DNA of 57,725 nucleotides from Niallia nealsonii (GTDB lineage Bacteria; Bacillota; Bacilli; Bacillales; Cytobacillaceae), in contig NZ_PISE01000012.1 in NCBI RefSeq assembly GCF_002835805.1, forward strand, positions 1-57,725. The letters are read 5' to 3'. The position numbers and the translations under genes were made by a program. Of this stretch, positions 10,565-18,428 are shown piece after piece (positions within the stretch are counted from its first letter, which is position 1; each line of letters opens with the position of its first letter). The notes below the pieces were generated by a model. The model did not search any database and was not told the origin of the DNA. It worked only from the letters and a program-made list of their open reading frames with translations.

Positions 10565-10877
10565 GTAAAACGTAGAAGAGGAAAAGTAAAAAAAGGAAGC
10601 ATACTAGAGAGAATCACCACTGGCTGAAAGTGATTTATGCCGCTCCTTTTTTGAAGTGCCCCTCTGAGTCCGATATCGAACAGCTCTTTTTTTCGAAAGG
10701 GAGATGCAAAGGGAAAAAGTCGTTAATAGTTGACTGCTTCCATGTGCTTTTTAGTAGATTAGGCGGAACCTATCCGTTAACAAGGAAGAGTGGAGATTAT
10801 TTAGCAATTAATAATCTAAACAGAGTGGAACCGCGCGTTAAAAGCGTCTCTGTCTTTTAGACAGAGACGCTTTTTTT
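10565..10877 (+). promoter_or_regulatory. T-box riboswitch (Cys) with terminator
   Basis: Leader of cysE-cysS. Visible hallmarks: stem-I AGAGAG and distal-loop region (10608-10630); a GAAGTGCC specifier loop with TGC (Cys) at 10657-10659; the T-box sequence GAGTGGAACCGCG (10823-10835); and a terminator with stem GCGTCTCTGT (10844-10853) against ACAGAGACGC (10861-10870) plus seven Ts. Uncharged tRNA-Cys would pair with the specifier and T-box to form the antiterminator and turn on serine acetyltransferase and CysS. The 5' boundary is approximate. An ORF readable inside it (10630-10860) is not real. Confidence 0.92.
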
Positions 10878-10880
10878 ATA

Positions 10881-10960
10881 TGTTAAAGCTCATTGTTGAT
10901 TTTGACACTGTATTGATCGGAGCGAACGCCTCTCGCTGCAATCAACAAGCAAGTTTAACA
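10881..10960 (+). other. Nested hairpin between T-box and cysE
   Basis: Three nested inverted repeats follow the T-box terminator: TGTTAAA (10881-10887) with TTTAACA (10954-10960); TTGTTGAT (10893-10900) with ATCAACAA (10941-10948); AGCGA (10921-10925) with TCGCT (10932-10936). Together they could fold an ~80-nt RNA. It has no T-run, so it is not a terminator. A role in processing or stabilising the cysE-cysS mRNA is inference. The following 10961-11067 is AT-rich with nothing else recognised. Confidence 0.55.
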
Positions 10961-11080
10961 GAGCCATTATTAAAAAAACAAGGATTACATGTTTTTGCAT
11001 TTATTTTCACTAGGTAAAACAATAACAATAAAAAATAAAGAGAAGTTAAAAGGAAAGTAGTGTTTGTGGGGAGGGGTACA

Positions 11081-11731
11081 ATGTTTCGACGTATAAAAGA
11101 AGATATATCTGTTGTATTTGAACAAGATCCAGCTGCAAGAAGCTCTTTAGAAGTTATTCTCACCTATTCTGGTTTACATGCAATTTGGTATCACAGAATA
11201 GCGCATGCTTTCTACAAACGTAAATTCTTTTTTTTAGCGCGAGTTATTTCACAATTTAGTCGATTTATGACAGGGGTCGAAATTCATCCTGGAGCAAAAA
11301 TTGGAAACCGTCTTTTTATAGATCATGGCATGGGAATTGTAATTGGAGAAACTTGTGAAATTGGAAATAATGTTACGATATATCAGGGGGTAACATTAGG
11401 GGGTACGGGTAAAGAAAAAGGAAAGCGTCATCCTACAGTTAGAGATAATGCCCTTATCGCAACAGGCGCTAAAGTTTTAGGATCTATAGAAATTGGAGAA
11501 AATGCTAAAATAGGTGCTGGTTCGGTTGTGCTAAAAGATGTGCCTCCAAATTCTACGGTTGTTGGTATACCTGGAAGAGTGAAGGTGCAAGATGGTGTTA
11601 AAATAGATAAAGATTTAAATCATTGTGACCTGCCGGATCCATTATCAGATCGTATAAAAGAGATGGAAGCTGAAATGTTAACATTAAAACAGCAACTAAT
11701 GGAGATACAGGAAGAAAGGAGCTATAAATAA
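11081..11731 (+). CDS. cysE: Serine O-acetyltransferase
   Basis: Makes O-acetylserine from serine and acetyl-CoA, the committed step of cysteine synthesis. The 216-aa product has an N-terminal helical region and a left-handed beta-helix of hexapeptide repeats (about residues 65-170), including [22 protein letters not shown] and [12 protein letters not shown]. The ATG at 11081 is used, 4 bases after GGGGAGGGG; an upstream GTG at 11060 precedes this SD. It overlaps cysS by one base (TAATG). Both are under the Cys T-box, so cysteine supply and charging respond together. Confidence 0.95.
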   Translation: MFRRIKEDISVVFEQDPAARSSLEVILTYSGLHAIWYHRIAHAFYKRKFFFLARVISQFSRFMTGVEIHPGAKIGNRLFIDHGMGIVIGETCEIGNNVTIYQGVTLGGTGKEKGKRHPTVRDNALIATGAKVLGSIEIGENAKIGAGSVVLKDVPPNSTVVGIPGRVKVQDGVKIDKDLNHCDLPDPLSDRIKEMEAEMLTLKQQLMEIQEERSYK

Positions 11732-13131
11732 TGGCTATACAAATTTATAATACATTAACAAGATCGAAGGAAGATTTTAACCCACTAGAAGAGGGTAAAG
11801 TGAAAATGTATGTATGCGGTCCAACTGTATATAACTATATTCATATTGGGAACGCAAGACCAGCTCTTGTTTTTGATACGGTTAGACGCTATTTAGAATA
11901 TCGCGGCTACGATGTTCAATACGTTTCTAATTTTACGGATGTGGACGATAAGTTAATTAAAGCAGCAAATGAGTTAGGAGAAGAAGTTCCTGTCATTGCG
12001 GATCGTTTTATACAGGCATATTTTGAGGATGTGGAGGCGTTGGGCTGCAAAAGAGCAACAATCCATCCTCGTGTGACGGAAAATATGGATATTATTATTG
12101 ATTTTATTGAGGCGTTAGTGGAGAATGGCTTTGCATATGAATCTAATGGCGATGTCTATTATCATACAAGAAGTTTTGACACATATGGGAAATTGTCTCA
12201 TCAATCTATTGATGAATTACGTTCTGGTGCAAGAATAGCGATAGGAGAGAAAAAACAAGACTCCTTAGATTTTGCTTTATGGAAAAATGCAAAAGAGGGA
12301 GAAATCTCTTGGGAGAGTCCATGGGGAAAAGGCCGTCCGGGATGGCATATTGAATGCTCTGCTATGGTAAAAAAATATTTAGGTGATACCATTGATATCC
12401 ATGCAGGTGGTCAGGATCTGACATTTCCGCATCATGAAAATGAAATTGCACAATCTGAAGCACTGACAGGCAAAACTTTTGCTCGTTATTGGATGCATAA
12501 TGGATATATTAATATAGATAATGAGAAAATGTCTAAGTCTCTTGGGAATTTTATAACAGTGAATGATATTTTAAAAATTCATGACCCGCAAGTACTTAGA
12601 TTCTTTATGTTATCTGTTCACTATCGAAATCCTATTAATTATAGTGAAGAAGTGTTAGAGAATACTCGTGCTGGTCTTGAAAGAATTAGAACTTCCTATG
12701 AGAATCTACAGCATAGAATAGCTTCTAGCACTGATTTAACTGATACAAATGATAATTGGTTAGGGAAAGTCACGGAGCTTCATGAACAATTTGTAACAGA
12801 TATGGACGACGATTTTAATACAGCTAATGGCATTTCTGTATTATTCGAATTATCAAAACAAGCAAATTATTACTTGCTTGAAAAAACAACATCAGCAGCT
12901 GTTATTCGTGCATTTTTGAAAGAATTTGAAGAATTGTTTGGTGTATTAGGCTTGTCTTTATCAATAAAAAAAGAGTTGCTTGATGATGAGATTGAAGCAT
13001 TAATTGAAAAAAGAACTCAAGCAAGAAAGGCCCGCAATTTTCAATTAGCTGATGAAATAAGAGATCAATTAAAAGTGATGAATATTATTTTAGAAGATAC
13101 AGCACAAGGTATCCGTTGGAAGAGAGGATAA
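11731..13131 (+). CDS. cysS: Cysteinyl-tRNA synthetase
   Basis: Class I synthetase charging tRNA-Cys. The 466-aa product has the zinc/active-site entry [19 protein letters not shown] (Cys ligand followed by the HIGH-type HIGN) near residue 25-45. The second zinc region is HIECSAM with HHENE (about 208-240), and KMSKS sits near residue 268. The C-terminal helical anticodon-binding domain ends at IRWKRG. The start overlaps the cysE stop by one base, so translation is probably coupled. Confidence 0.96.
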   Translation: MAIQIYNTLTRSKEDFNPLEEGKVKMYVCGPTVYNYIHIGNARPALVFDTVRRYLEYRGYDVQYVSNFTDVDDKLIKAANELGEEVPVIADRFIQAYFEDVEALGCKRATIHPRVTENMDIIIDFIEALVENGFAYESNGDVYYHTRSFDTYGKLSHQSIDELRSGARIAIGEKKQDSLDFALWKNAKEGEISWESPWGKGRPGWHIECSAMVKKYLGDTIDIHAGGQDLTFPHHENEIAQSEALTGKTFARYWMHNGYINIDNEKMSKSLGNFITVNDILKIHDPQVLRFFMLSVHYRNPINYSEEVLENTRAGLERIRTSYENLQHRIASSTDLTDTNDNWLGKVTELHEQFVTDMDDDFNTANGISVLFELSKQANYYLLEKTTSAAVIRAFLKEFEELFGVLGLSLSIKKELLDDEIEALIEKRTQARKARNFQLADEIRDQLKVMNIILEDTAQGIRWKRG

Positions 13132-13134
13132 AGC

Positions 13135-13557
13135 ATGATCCTCTATGAAAAGAGAGTAGATGAAAAACAGTTGAACAGCTTAGCCCTTGCCTATATGGGC
13201 GATGCTGTTCTTGAAATATATGTAAGAAGGCATTTGTTGTATAATGGGAAGGTAAAACCTAATTTGCTTCATAGAGAGGCAACAAAATATGTATCTGCAA
13301 AAGGGCAGGCAAAAGTTGTTCATCAGCTGATGGCGGATGAATTTTTTACGGAAGAAGAATATGCTGTACTAAAACGTGGAAGAAATGCAAAGTCTGGATC
13401 TATTCCTAAAAATACAGATGTGCAGACATATCGTTACAGTACTGGATTTGAATCGGTTTTAGGATATTTATATTTAGCTAATAGGGAAGAGCGGCTTGAA
13501 GAAATTATTAAAGCGGCTTTATCTATCATTGAAAACAGTTGGAGGAGCAAACAGTGA
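13135..13557 (+). CDS. mrnC: Mini-ribonuclease 3
   Basis: Mini-III matures the ends of 23S rRNA by cutting double-stranded RNA. The 140-aa product is a lone RNase III catalytic domain without a ds[19 protein letters not shown] carries the conserved Asp near residue 23, and [10 protein letters not shown] and the C-terminal [10 protein letters not shown] carry the second acidic cluster. It lies 3 bases after cysS and its stop overlaps the rlmB GTG start, in the conserved cysS-mrnC-rlmB order. Confidence 0.93.
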   Translation: MILYEKRVDEKQLNSLALAYMGDAVLEIYVRRHLLYNGKVKPNLLHREATKYVSAKGQAKVVHQLMADEFFTEEEYAVLKRGRNAKSGSIPKNTDVQTYRYSTGFESVLGYLYLANREERLEEIIKAALSIIENSWRSKQ

Positions 13558-14297
13558 GTAGTGATTATATTGTAGGAAAAAACGCTGTGATAGAGGCATT
13601 AAAGTCAGAGCGAGATGTAAATAAGATCTTAATTGCAGAAGGGTCGCAAAAGGGGCAAATGCAGACAGTGATTGCATTGGCTAAGAATGCGAATGTTCTT
13701 GTGCAATTTGTACCAAAAAAGAAATTAGAAAGTCTTGTGGATGCTAATCATCAAGGAGTTGTAGCACAAGTTGCAGCTTATCAATATAGCGAGATAGATG
13801 ACTTGTTTAAATCAGCAGAGAAAAAAAACGAAGCGCCATTTTTTCTTTTGTTGGATGAAATAGAAGATCCCCATAATTTAGGGTCTATTATGAGGACAGC
13901 AGATGCTGTTGGAGCTCATGGGATTATTATTCCCCGAAGAAGAGCGGTGGGTTTGACTGCTACAGTTGCGAAGGCTTCTACAGGAGCTATCGAGTATATC
14001 CCTGTAGTAAGGGTGACGAATATGGCTAGAACAATTGATGAATTAAAAGAGAGAGGAATTTGGATTGCAGGAACGGATGCATCAGGAAGTGAAGATTATC
14101 GCAAATTTGATGGCACAATGCCTTTAGGTTTAGTAATTGGCAGTGAAGGAAAAGGGATGGGAAGATTAATTCGTGAGAAATGCGATTTTCTTATAAATTT
14201 GCCGATGGCAGGTTCTGTTACGTCTTTAAATGCTTCAGTTGCAGCAGCAATTTTAATGTATGAGGTATATCGGAAACGTTATCCAATTGAGGGATGA
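13554..14297 (+). CDS. rlmB: 23S rRNA 2'-O-methyltransferase RlmB (SpoU family)
   Basis: Predicted to methylate the 2'-OH of a 23S rRNA guanosine in the peptidyl-transferase region. The 247-aa product has an N-terminal RNA-binding substrate domain (about 1-75) and a SPOUT knot domain with its three motifs: [24 protein letters not shown], and [18 protein letters not shown]. The GTG at 13554 is preferred because the SD GGAGGAG is at 13541-13547; the TTG at 13539 precedes it. The start overlaps the mrnC stop (GTGA). It is also known as YacO. Confidence 0.92.
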   Translation: MSSDYIVGKNAVIEALKSERDVNKILIAEGSQKGQMQTVIALAKNANVLVQFVPKKKLESLVDANHQGVVAQVAAYQYSEIDDLFKSAEKKNEAPFFLLLDEIEDPHNLGSIMRTADAVGAHGIIIPRRRAVGLTATVAKASTGAIEYIPVVRVTNMARTIDELKERGIWIAGTDASGSEDYRKFDGTMPLGLVIGSEGKGMGRLIREKCDFLINLPMAGSVTSLNASVAAAILMYEVYRKRYPIEG

Positions 14298-14299
14298 TA

Positions 14300-14809
14300 A
14301 TGGATATTCTAATTGTCGACGGTTATAACATAATTGGTGCTTGGTCTGATCTGAATAAACTGAAAGTAAGTGATTTATCCGCTGCCAGAGACAGCTTAGT
14401 CGAAAAAATGGCAGAATATCAAGCATATTCTGGCTACCGTGTTATTGTGGTATTTGACGCTTATTATGTCAGAGGAACAGAGACAAAGTATAAAAATTAC
14501 AAGGTGGAAGTAATTTTTACAAGAGAAAATGAAACCGCAGATGAAAGAATAGAAAAATTAGCTCAAGAACTAAATAATCGGGTAACACAAGTTCATGTAG
14601 CAACATCGGATTTTACGGAGCAATGGGCTATTTTTGGACAAGGCGCTTTAAGAATATCTGCTAGAGAACTTCAGTTGGAAATGGAAAACATAGAAGTCAA
14701 CATCGAGAAAAAAGTGAAAAAAATCAAAGAAAAAAAACCTGTAGCTAAGATACCGCTAACAAAAGAAATGGAAGAAATATTCGAAAAATGGCGCCGTGGA
14801 GAGAAATGA
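14300..14809 (+). CDS. rae1: Ribosome-dependent endoribonuclease Rae1 (YacP, NYN domain)
   Basis: In B. subtilis this protein cleaves mRNA in the ribosomal A site. The 169-aa product is a NYN/PIN-like nuclease: DILIVDGYNIIGAW at the N-terminus supplies the first catalytic Asp, FDAYYVRG the next, and ENETADERIEKLA and ATSDFTEQ the later acidic positions. The C-terminal tail is lysine-rich. The second in-frame ATG (14300) is chosen because it leaves 6 bases after GAGGG and matches the family N-terminus; an ATG at 14294 overlaps the rlmB stop. Confidence 0.9.
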   Translation: MDILIVDGYNIIGAWSDLNKLKVSDLSAARDSLVEKMAEYQAYSGYRVIVVFDAYYVRGTETKYKNYKVEVIFTRENETADERIEKLAQELNNRVTQVHVATSDFTEQWAIFGQGALRISARELQLEMENIEVNIEKKVKKIKEKKPVAKIPLTKEMEEIFEKWRRGEK

Positions 14810-14813
14810 GCAG

Positions 14814-14843
14814 TTGACGCTAAAAAAAAGCCTACTGTATAAT
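14814..14843 (+). promoter_or_regulatory. Sigma-A promoter of sigH
   Basis: TTGACG (14814-14819), 18-base spacer, TATAAT (14838-14843), 37 bases before the sigH ATG. In B. subtilis this promoter is sigma-A dependent and repressed by AbrB; an AbrB site cannot be read from sequence alone. Confidence 0.85.
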
Positions 14844-14879
14844 GGTTTTATCCATGAATGCACAGTCGGGGGGATCTGA

Positions 14880-15539
14880 ATGAGTGCTGACAACTGGTCT
14901 AAAAGTAACGAAAGTGTTGACAAATATTTAGAACTTGAAGATGAAGTAATTGTTGAATTAGTGCATAAAGGTGAAAGTGATGCATTAGATTATCTTATTC
15001 ATAAATACCGTAACTTTGTACGTGCCAAAGCCAGATCCTATTTCCTAATTGGTGCAGATAAGGAAGATATTGTACAAGAAGGCATGATTGGTCTGTATAA
15101 AGCAATTCGTGATTTTAAAGAGGACAAGCTTTCTTCTTTTAAGGCATTTGCTGAGTTATGTATAACTAGGCAAATTATTACAGCAATCAAAACAGCAACA
15201 AGACAAAAGCATATTCCTTTGAATTCATATGTCTCTCTTGATAAACCAATTTACGATGAGGAATCTGATCGCACCTTAATGGATATTATTTCTGGAGCAA
15301 AGGTTTTAGATCCAGAAGAGCTTATTATTAATCAAGAAGAATTTGATCACATTGAAATAAAGATGTCGGAGTTATTGAGTGATTTAGAAAGAAAAGTTTT
15401 AGCTTTATACTTAGATGGACAATCGTATCAAGAAATTTCAGAAGAGCTTAATAGACATGTTAAATCAATCGATAATGCGCTTCAAAGAGTAAAAAGAAAA
15501 CTAGAAAGATATTTAGAAATTAGAGAGTTTTCTCTTTAA
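14880..15539 (+). CDS. sigH: RNA polymerase sigma factor SigH (Spo0H)
   Basis: Alternative sigma factor for the transition to stationary phase, competence and early sporulation. The 219-aa product contains sigma region 2 (about 35-105: DYLIHKYRNFVRAKA and DIVQEGMIGLYKAIRDF, with ELCITRQIITAIK). The C-terminal region 4 HTH (about 165-212) has YQEISEELNRHVKSIDNALQ. SD GGGGGAT precedes the ATG. It has its own strong promoter, and rpmG starts from a separate promoter downstream. Confidence 0.96.
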   Translation: MSADNWSKSNESVDKYLELEDEVIVELVHKGESDALDYLIHKYRNFVRAKARSYFLIGADKEDIVQEGMIGLYKAIRDFKEDKLSSFKAFAELCITRQIITAIKTATRQKHIPLNSYVSLDKPIYDEESDRTLMDIISGAKVLDPEELIINQEEFDHIEIKMSELLSDLERKVLALYLDGQSYQEISEELNRHVKSIDNALQRVKRKLERYLEIREFSL

Positions 15540-15583
15540 ACTCTTTAATTATTTTAGAAAACTATTTTCTATATTGGGTTATA

Positions 15584-15612
15584 TTGACATCGATACATGT
15601 CCATGGTACAGT
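15584..15612 (+). promoter_or_regulatory. Promoter of rpmG-secE
   Basis: TTGACA (15584-15589), 17-base spacer, TACAGT (15607-15612), 36 bases before the rpmG ATG. The -35 is perfect and the -10 has four of six bases. Confidence 0.65.
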
Positions 15613-15648
15613 TTGGTAAAGATAAAAAGGACGTAGTAGGTGCTGGGT

Positions 15649-15792
15649 ATGAGAAAGAAAGTAGTTTTGGCATGTGAAAAATGCGGCTCAAGAAATTATT
15701 CTACAATGAGCAATAATGGAGCAGAACGTTTAGAAGTTAAAAAGTTTTGCCAAAAATGTAATGCCCATACTGTTCATAAAGAAACAAAATGA
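15649..15792 (+). CDS. rpmG: 50S ribosomal protein L33 (zinc-binding form)
   Basis: A 47-aa large-subunit protein. It keeps both CxxC pairs (C9/C12 and C34/C37), so it is the zinc-containing C+ paralogue; Bacillus species usually also have zinc-free copies that replace it under zinc starvation. The body ([16 protein letters not shown]) is typical of L33. It is immediately followed by secE in the conserved rpmG-secE-nusG order. SD AGGTG lies just upstream of the ATG. Confidence 0.9.
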   Translation: MRKKVVLACEKCGSRNYSTMSNNGAERLEVKKFCQKCNAHTVHKETK

Positions 15793-15845
15793 TTGGTATT
15801 ATTAGTTGATGATAGGATACCCGTTTTAAATATGGAGGTAACGAA

Positions 15846-16028
15846 ATGCAACGCACTGTTAACTTTTTTCAAGAAGTAGGCAGAGAGTTAAGGAAAGTTA
15901 GTTGGCCAAAAAGAAAAGAACTGACTAACTATACCATTACTGTTATTGTAACAGTCACATTCTTTGCTCTCTTCTTCGCACTTGTTGATCTGGGAATTTC
16001 TGAACTAATTCGTTTAATACTTGAATAA
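15846..16028 (+). CDS. secE: Preprotein translocase subunit SecE
   Basis: Small clamp subunit of the SecYEG translocon. The 60-aa protein is the single-span Gram-positive type: an amphipathic region with the hallmark RELRKVSWPKRKEL (about residues 13-26), then one transmembrane helix (about 30-55). SD ATGGAGGTAA precedes the ATG. A new promoter and terminator follow before nusG. Confidence 0.94.
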   Translation: MQRTVNFFQEVGRELRKVSWPKRKELTNYTITVIVTVTFFALFFALVDLGISELIRLILE

Positions 16029-16042
16029 CTGTTATTAACTCA

Positions 16043-16051
16043 TGGTATAAT
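16043..16051 (+). promoter_or_regulatory. Extended -10 promoter upstream of nusG
   Basis: TGGTATAAT (16043-16051) is a TGn-extended perfect -10. The best -35 (TTGAAT, 16021-16026) is 19 bases away, at the secE stop. Transcripts starting here would meet the hairpin at 16076-16097 within about 20 bases, then run through a ~160-nt leader to nusG. Confidence 0.55.
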
Positions 16052-16075
16052 GGTAAAACGATAACAAACATCTAC

Positions 16076-16097
16076 AAAGCCCGGTAACGGGTTTTTT
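16076..16097 (+). terminator. Terminator or attenuator before nusG
   Basis: CCCG (16080-16083), loop GTAA, CGGG (16088-16091), then six Ts, with A-T pairs extending the stem. It could end the rpmG-secE transcript or attenuate the transcript starting at ~16058. Nothing else is recognised between 16098 and 16229. Confidence 0.7.
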
Positions 16098-16229
16098 CAT
16101 TGCTTTAAAATAAAAAGTGGTCGATATTGATAAACGTAAAGTTCGTTATATATAGACCAAATAAACTGTTTTCATTGAAGGAAAACCTTTGATGGGGATA
16201 TTATTTGCAATATATTTATTAATACGTGC

Positions 16230-16254
16230 GGGGAGGGAAGGACGAAACAGTCCT
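16230..16254 (+). promoter_or_regulatory. nusG SD with hairpin between SD and start
   Basis: The SD GGGGAGGG (16230-16237) lies over 20 bases upstream of the nusG ATG (16260), much farther than the usual 5-9. The spacer contains AGGAC (16239-16243), loop GAAACA, GTCCT (16250-16254 with one base overlap in the loop boundary). Folding this stem would bring SD and ATG to normal spacing. This is read directly from sequence; function is inferred. Confidence 0.5.
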
Positions 16255-16259
16255 CTTTT

Positions 16260-16793
16260 ATGGAAAAAAATTGGTATGTGGTGCATACGTACTCTGGATA
16301 TGAAAATAAAGTAAAAGCAAACTTAGAAAAACGGGTAGAAACAATGGCGATGCAAGATAAGATCTTTCGCGTTGTAGTACCTGAAGAAGAAGAAACAGAT
16401 ATTAGAAATGGAAAAACAAAGGTAGTAAAAAGAAAAGTATTCCCAGGTTATGTTTTGGTTGAAATTATCATGACAGATGACTCTTGGTATGTTGTTCGAA
16501 ACACCCCAGGAGTAACTGGTTTTGTTGGCTCAGCTGGATCTGGATCTAAACCAACTCCGCTTCTTCCAGAAGAAGTAGAAGTTATCTTGAAAAGAATGGG
16601 CGTTGAAGAACAGCGTGTGGAGATTGAGTTTGAATTGGGAGAAACAGTTAAAGTAACAGAAGGACCTTTTGCGAACTTTACAGGCAGTGTAGAAGAAATT
16701 GATAAAGATAAAGCAAAAGTAAAAGTATTAGTAAATATGTTCGGTCGAGATACCCCAGTAGAGCTTGATTTTACACAAATTGAAAAATTTTAA
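16260..16793 (+). CDS. nusG: Transcription termination/antitermination factor NusG
   Basis: Binds RNA polymerase and, in Bacillus, promotes pausing at T-rich non-template DNA; it also contacts the ribosome and Rho. The 177-aa product has the NGN domain (about 1-110: WYVVHTYSGYENKVK, VFPGYVLVE, VRNTPGVTGFVG) and a KOW domain (about 125-177: GETVKVTEGPFANFTG). The ATG at 16260 matches the family N-terminus, although the SD is unusually distant with a hairpin between. It has its own candidate promoter. Confidence 0.95.
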   Translation: MEKNWYVVHTYSGYENKVKANLEKRVETMAMQDKIFRVVVPEEEETDIRNGKTKVVKRKVFPGYVLVEIIMTDDSWYVVRNTPGVTGFVGSAGSGSKPTPLLPEEVEVILKRMGVEEQRVEIEFELGETVKVTEGPFANFTGSVEEIDKDKAKVKVLVNMFGRDTPVELDFTQIEKF

Positions 16794-16803
16794 CCTGAAA
16801 AAC

Positions 16804-16832
16804 TTGAAATGAATGTGAAAAAGTGTTAAGAT
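16804..16832 (+). promoter_or_regulatory. Promoter of rplK-rplA
   Basis: TTGAAA (16804-16809), 17-base spacer, TAAGAT (16827-16832) with an extended TGT immediately before. It would give a ~125-nt leader containing the hairpin motif at 16910-16936. Confidence 0.65.
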
Positions 16833-16909
16833 TTCAAAGGTCAGTATTTCTTATTAAAAGAGATGAGATATTGTCAAATTTCTTTATTCATATAAAGACG
16901 ATCAGATGA

Positions 16910-16936
16910 GTGGGAGGGGTATCCCCCTATTACCAC
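16910..16936 (+). promoter_or_regulatory. Hairpin motif in rplK leader (candidate L1-binding site)
   Basis: Outer stem GTGG (16910-16913) with CCAC (16933-16936). Internal loop is GA opposite CTATTA, and the inner stem is GGGG (16916-16919) with CCCC (16923-16926). The same architecture occurs before rplA at 17454-17479. Because the operon encodes L11 and L1, and L1 is the known autoregulator of this operon in other bacteria, L1 is the obvious candidate ligand; this is inference. Confidence 0.55.
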
Positions 16937-16963
16937 ATCACGGACTTTAAGGAGGTGTGTCTC

Positions 16964-17389
16964 GTGGCTAAAAAAGTAATTAAAGTTGTTAAATTGCAAA
17001 TTCCAGCAGCTAAAGCAAATCCGGCACCACCAGTTGGTCCAGCTTTGGGTCAAGCAGGTGTTAATATCATGGGATTCTGTAAGGAGTTTAATGCTCGTAC
17101 AGCTGAACAAGCTGGTTTAATTATTCCTGTTGAAATTACGGTTTTTGAAGACCGTTCATTTACATTTATTACAAAAACTCCACCTGCTGCTGTTTTACTT
17201 AAAAAAGCGGCTGGGATTGAGTCAGGTTCTGGTGAACCAAACCGTAATAAAGTGGCAACTGTTAAGCGTGATAAAGTACGCGAGATTGCTGAAACGAAAA
17301 TGCCTGATTTAAATGCAGCTAGCGTTGAAGCAGCTATGCGCATGGTTGAAGGTACTGCCCGCAGCATGGGTATTGTTATTGAAGACTAA
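16964..17389 (+). CDS. rplK: 50S ribosomal protein L11
   Basis: Forms the GTPase-associated centre of the 50S subunit and is needed for RelA activation. The 141-aa product has the N-terminal domain with the proline segment [14 protein letters not shown] (about residues 20-33). The C-terminal RNA-binding domain includes [15 protein letters not shown] and ends in [10 protein letters not shown]. The GTG at 16964 follows AAGGAGGTG (16949-16957) with correct spacing and gives the conserved [11 protein letters not shown] start; an upstream GTG at 16910 lies inside the leader hairpin. Confidence 0.96.
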   Translation: MAKKVIKVVKLQIPAAKANPAPPVGPALGQAGVNIMGFCKEFNARTAEQAGLIIPVEITVFEDRSFTFITKTPPAAVLLKKAAGIESGSGEPNRNKVATVKRDKVREIAETKMPDLNAASVEAAMRMVEGTARSMGIVIED

Positions 17390-17409
17390 ACCGTTTTAAG
17401 GTTTATTGA

Positions 17410-17450
17410 TTAAGGTTGCGACAACGAGTAATCAAAAGTCGCAACCTTAA
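17410..17450 (+). other. 13-bp perfect hairpin between rplK and rplA
   Basis: TTAAGGTTGCGAC (17410-17422) and GTCGCAACCTTAA (17438-17450) pair perfectly around a 15-base loop. No T tract follows, so it is not a simple terminator. It ends 3 bases before the GTGG hairpin motif. It may be a processing or stabilising element within the rplK-rplA mRNA. Confidence 0.7.
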
Positions 17451-17453
17451 TTC

Positions 17454-17479
17454 GTGGGAGGTAATTCCGCTAAAACCAC
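17454..17479 (+). promoter_or_regulatory. Second copy of the GTGG/CCAC hairpin motif, before rplA
   Basis: GTGG (17454-17457) with CCAC (17476-17479); GA opposite GCTAAAA; inner GG (17460-17461) with CC (17467-17468). It shares GTGGGAGG, the CTA(A/T)(A/T)A strand and CCACA with the rplK leader copy, and is likewise followed by AAGGAGG about a dozen bases on. It is likely to bind the same regulator, probably L1. Confidence 0.55.
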
Positions 17480-17501
17480 AATTCAAGGAGGAAATATCGT
17501 T

Positions 17502-18191
17502 ATGGCTAAAAAAGGTAAGAAGTATTTAGAAGCTATCAAACTTGTTGATCGCACTAAAGCTTACTCAATTCAAGAAGCAGTAGAATTAGTTCAAAAAACA
17601 AGTACTGCAAAATTTGATGCATCAGTTGAAGTTGCTTTCCGTTTAGGAGTAGATCCTAAGAAAGCTGACCAACAAATTCGTGGAGCGGTTGTTCTTCCGC
17701 ATGGTACTGGTAAAGTTCAACGTGTATTAGTATTTGCTAAAGGTGAAAAAATCAAAGAAGCAGAAGCTGCAGGTGCAGATTATGTTGGAGATGCTGAGTA
17801 TATCAACAAAATCCAACAAGGTTGGTTTGACTTTGACGTAATCGTTGCAACTCCAGACATGATGGGTGAAGTTGGTAAACTTGGTCGCGTATTAGGACCT
17901 AAAGGTTTAATGCCAAACCCTAAAACTGGTACAGTAACTTTTGATGTTACAAAAGCAGTTAATGAAATTAAAGCAGGTAAAGTTGAATACCGTGTTGATA
18001 AAGCTGGAAACATCCATGTTCCAATCGGTAAAGTTTCATTCGAAGAAACTAAACTTGTTGAAAACTTCAAAACTATTTTTGAAACAATGCAAAAAGTTAA
18101 ACCAGCAGCTGCAAAAGGAACTTACATGAAGAATGTTGCTGTAACTTCTACAATGGGTCCTGGGGTAAAAGTAGATCCTGCTACTGTTTAA
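17502..18191 (+). CDS. rplA: 50S ribosomal protein L1
   Basis: Mobile L1-stalk protein that guides E-site tRNA out of the ribosome and acts as translational repressor of its own operon in several bacteria. The 229-aa product starts [11 protein letters not shown] and contains the family signature around [14 protein letters not shown] (about residues 125-140), then [16 protein letters not shown]. The ATG at 17502 follows CAAGGAGGAAA; an in-frame upstream start at 17454 would run through the hairpin and is rejected. Confidence 0.96.
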   Translation: MAKKGKKYLEAIKLVDRTKAYSIQEAVELVQKTSTAKFDASVEVAFRLGVDPKKADQQIRGAVVLPHGTGKVQRVLVFAKGEKIKEAEAAGADYVGDAEYINKIQQGWFDFDVIVATPDMMGEVGKLGRVLGPKGLMPNPKTGTVTFDVTKAVNEIKAGKVEYRVDKAGNIHVPIGKVSFEETKLVENFKTIFETMQKVKPAAAKGTYMKNVAVTSTMGPGVKVDPATV

Positions 18192-18202
18192 TATAAAAGT
18201 AT

Positions 18203-18231
18203 TTGACAAAACAAGAATGATAGCATATACT
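18203..18231 (+). promoter_or_regulatory. Promoter of rplJ-rplL
   Basis: TTGACA (18203-18208), 17-base spacer, TATACT (18226-18231). A near-consensus sigma-A promoter placed directly before the L10 leader. Confidence 0.85.
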
Positions 18232-18239
18232 ACATCTTG

Positions 18240-18390
18240 TTGTTAAAAATAAATAACATTTGTACCATAGACAGTAGGTGCTCTAATATCGAGCTTAATG
18301 TCCTACCGAGGTAATACGATAGATTTTAATCAGTTGTTTAATCAACTATTGTATATCCCTCCATGTCTAGCTTGATGTGGGGGTTTTTAC
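18240..18390 (+). promoter_or_regulatory. Ribosomal protein L10 leader with attenuator
   Basis: The segment holds the conserved CAGTAGG...CCTACCGAGG pairing (about 18272-18310) of the Firmicutes L10 leader. An intrinsic terminator follows: stem CCCTCCATG region (18357-18366) with GATGTGGGGG (18374-18383), then TTTTT. In B. subtilis the L10-L12 complex binds this leader and favours termination, so excess L10 reduces rplJL expression. The 5' end is approximate. Confidence 0.85.
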
Positions 18391-18428
18391 TTTCCGGTAT
18401 AAATGTATATTCTACAGGAGGTGTAAAG

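Noticed and set aside
10630-10860. 76-aa open frame in the gltX-cysE gap
   Set aside because: It runs through the T-box specifier, T-box sequence and terminator; it is regulatory RNA.
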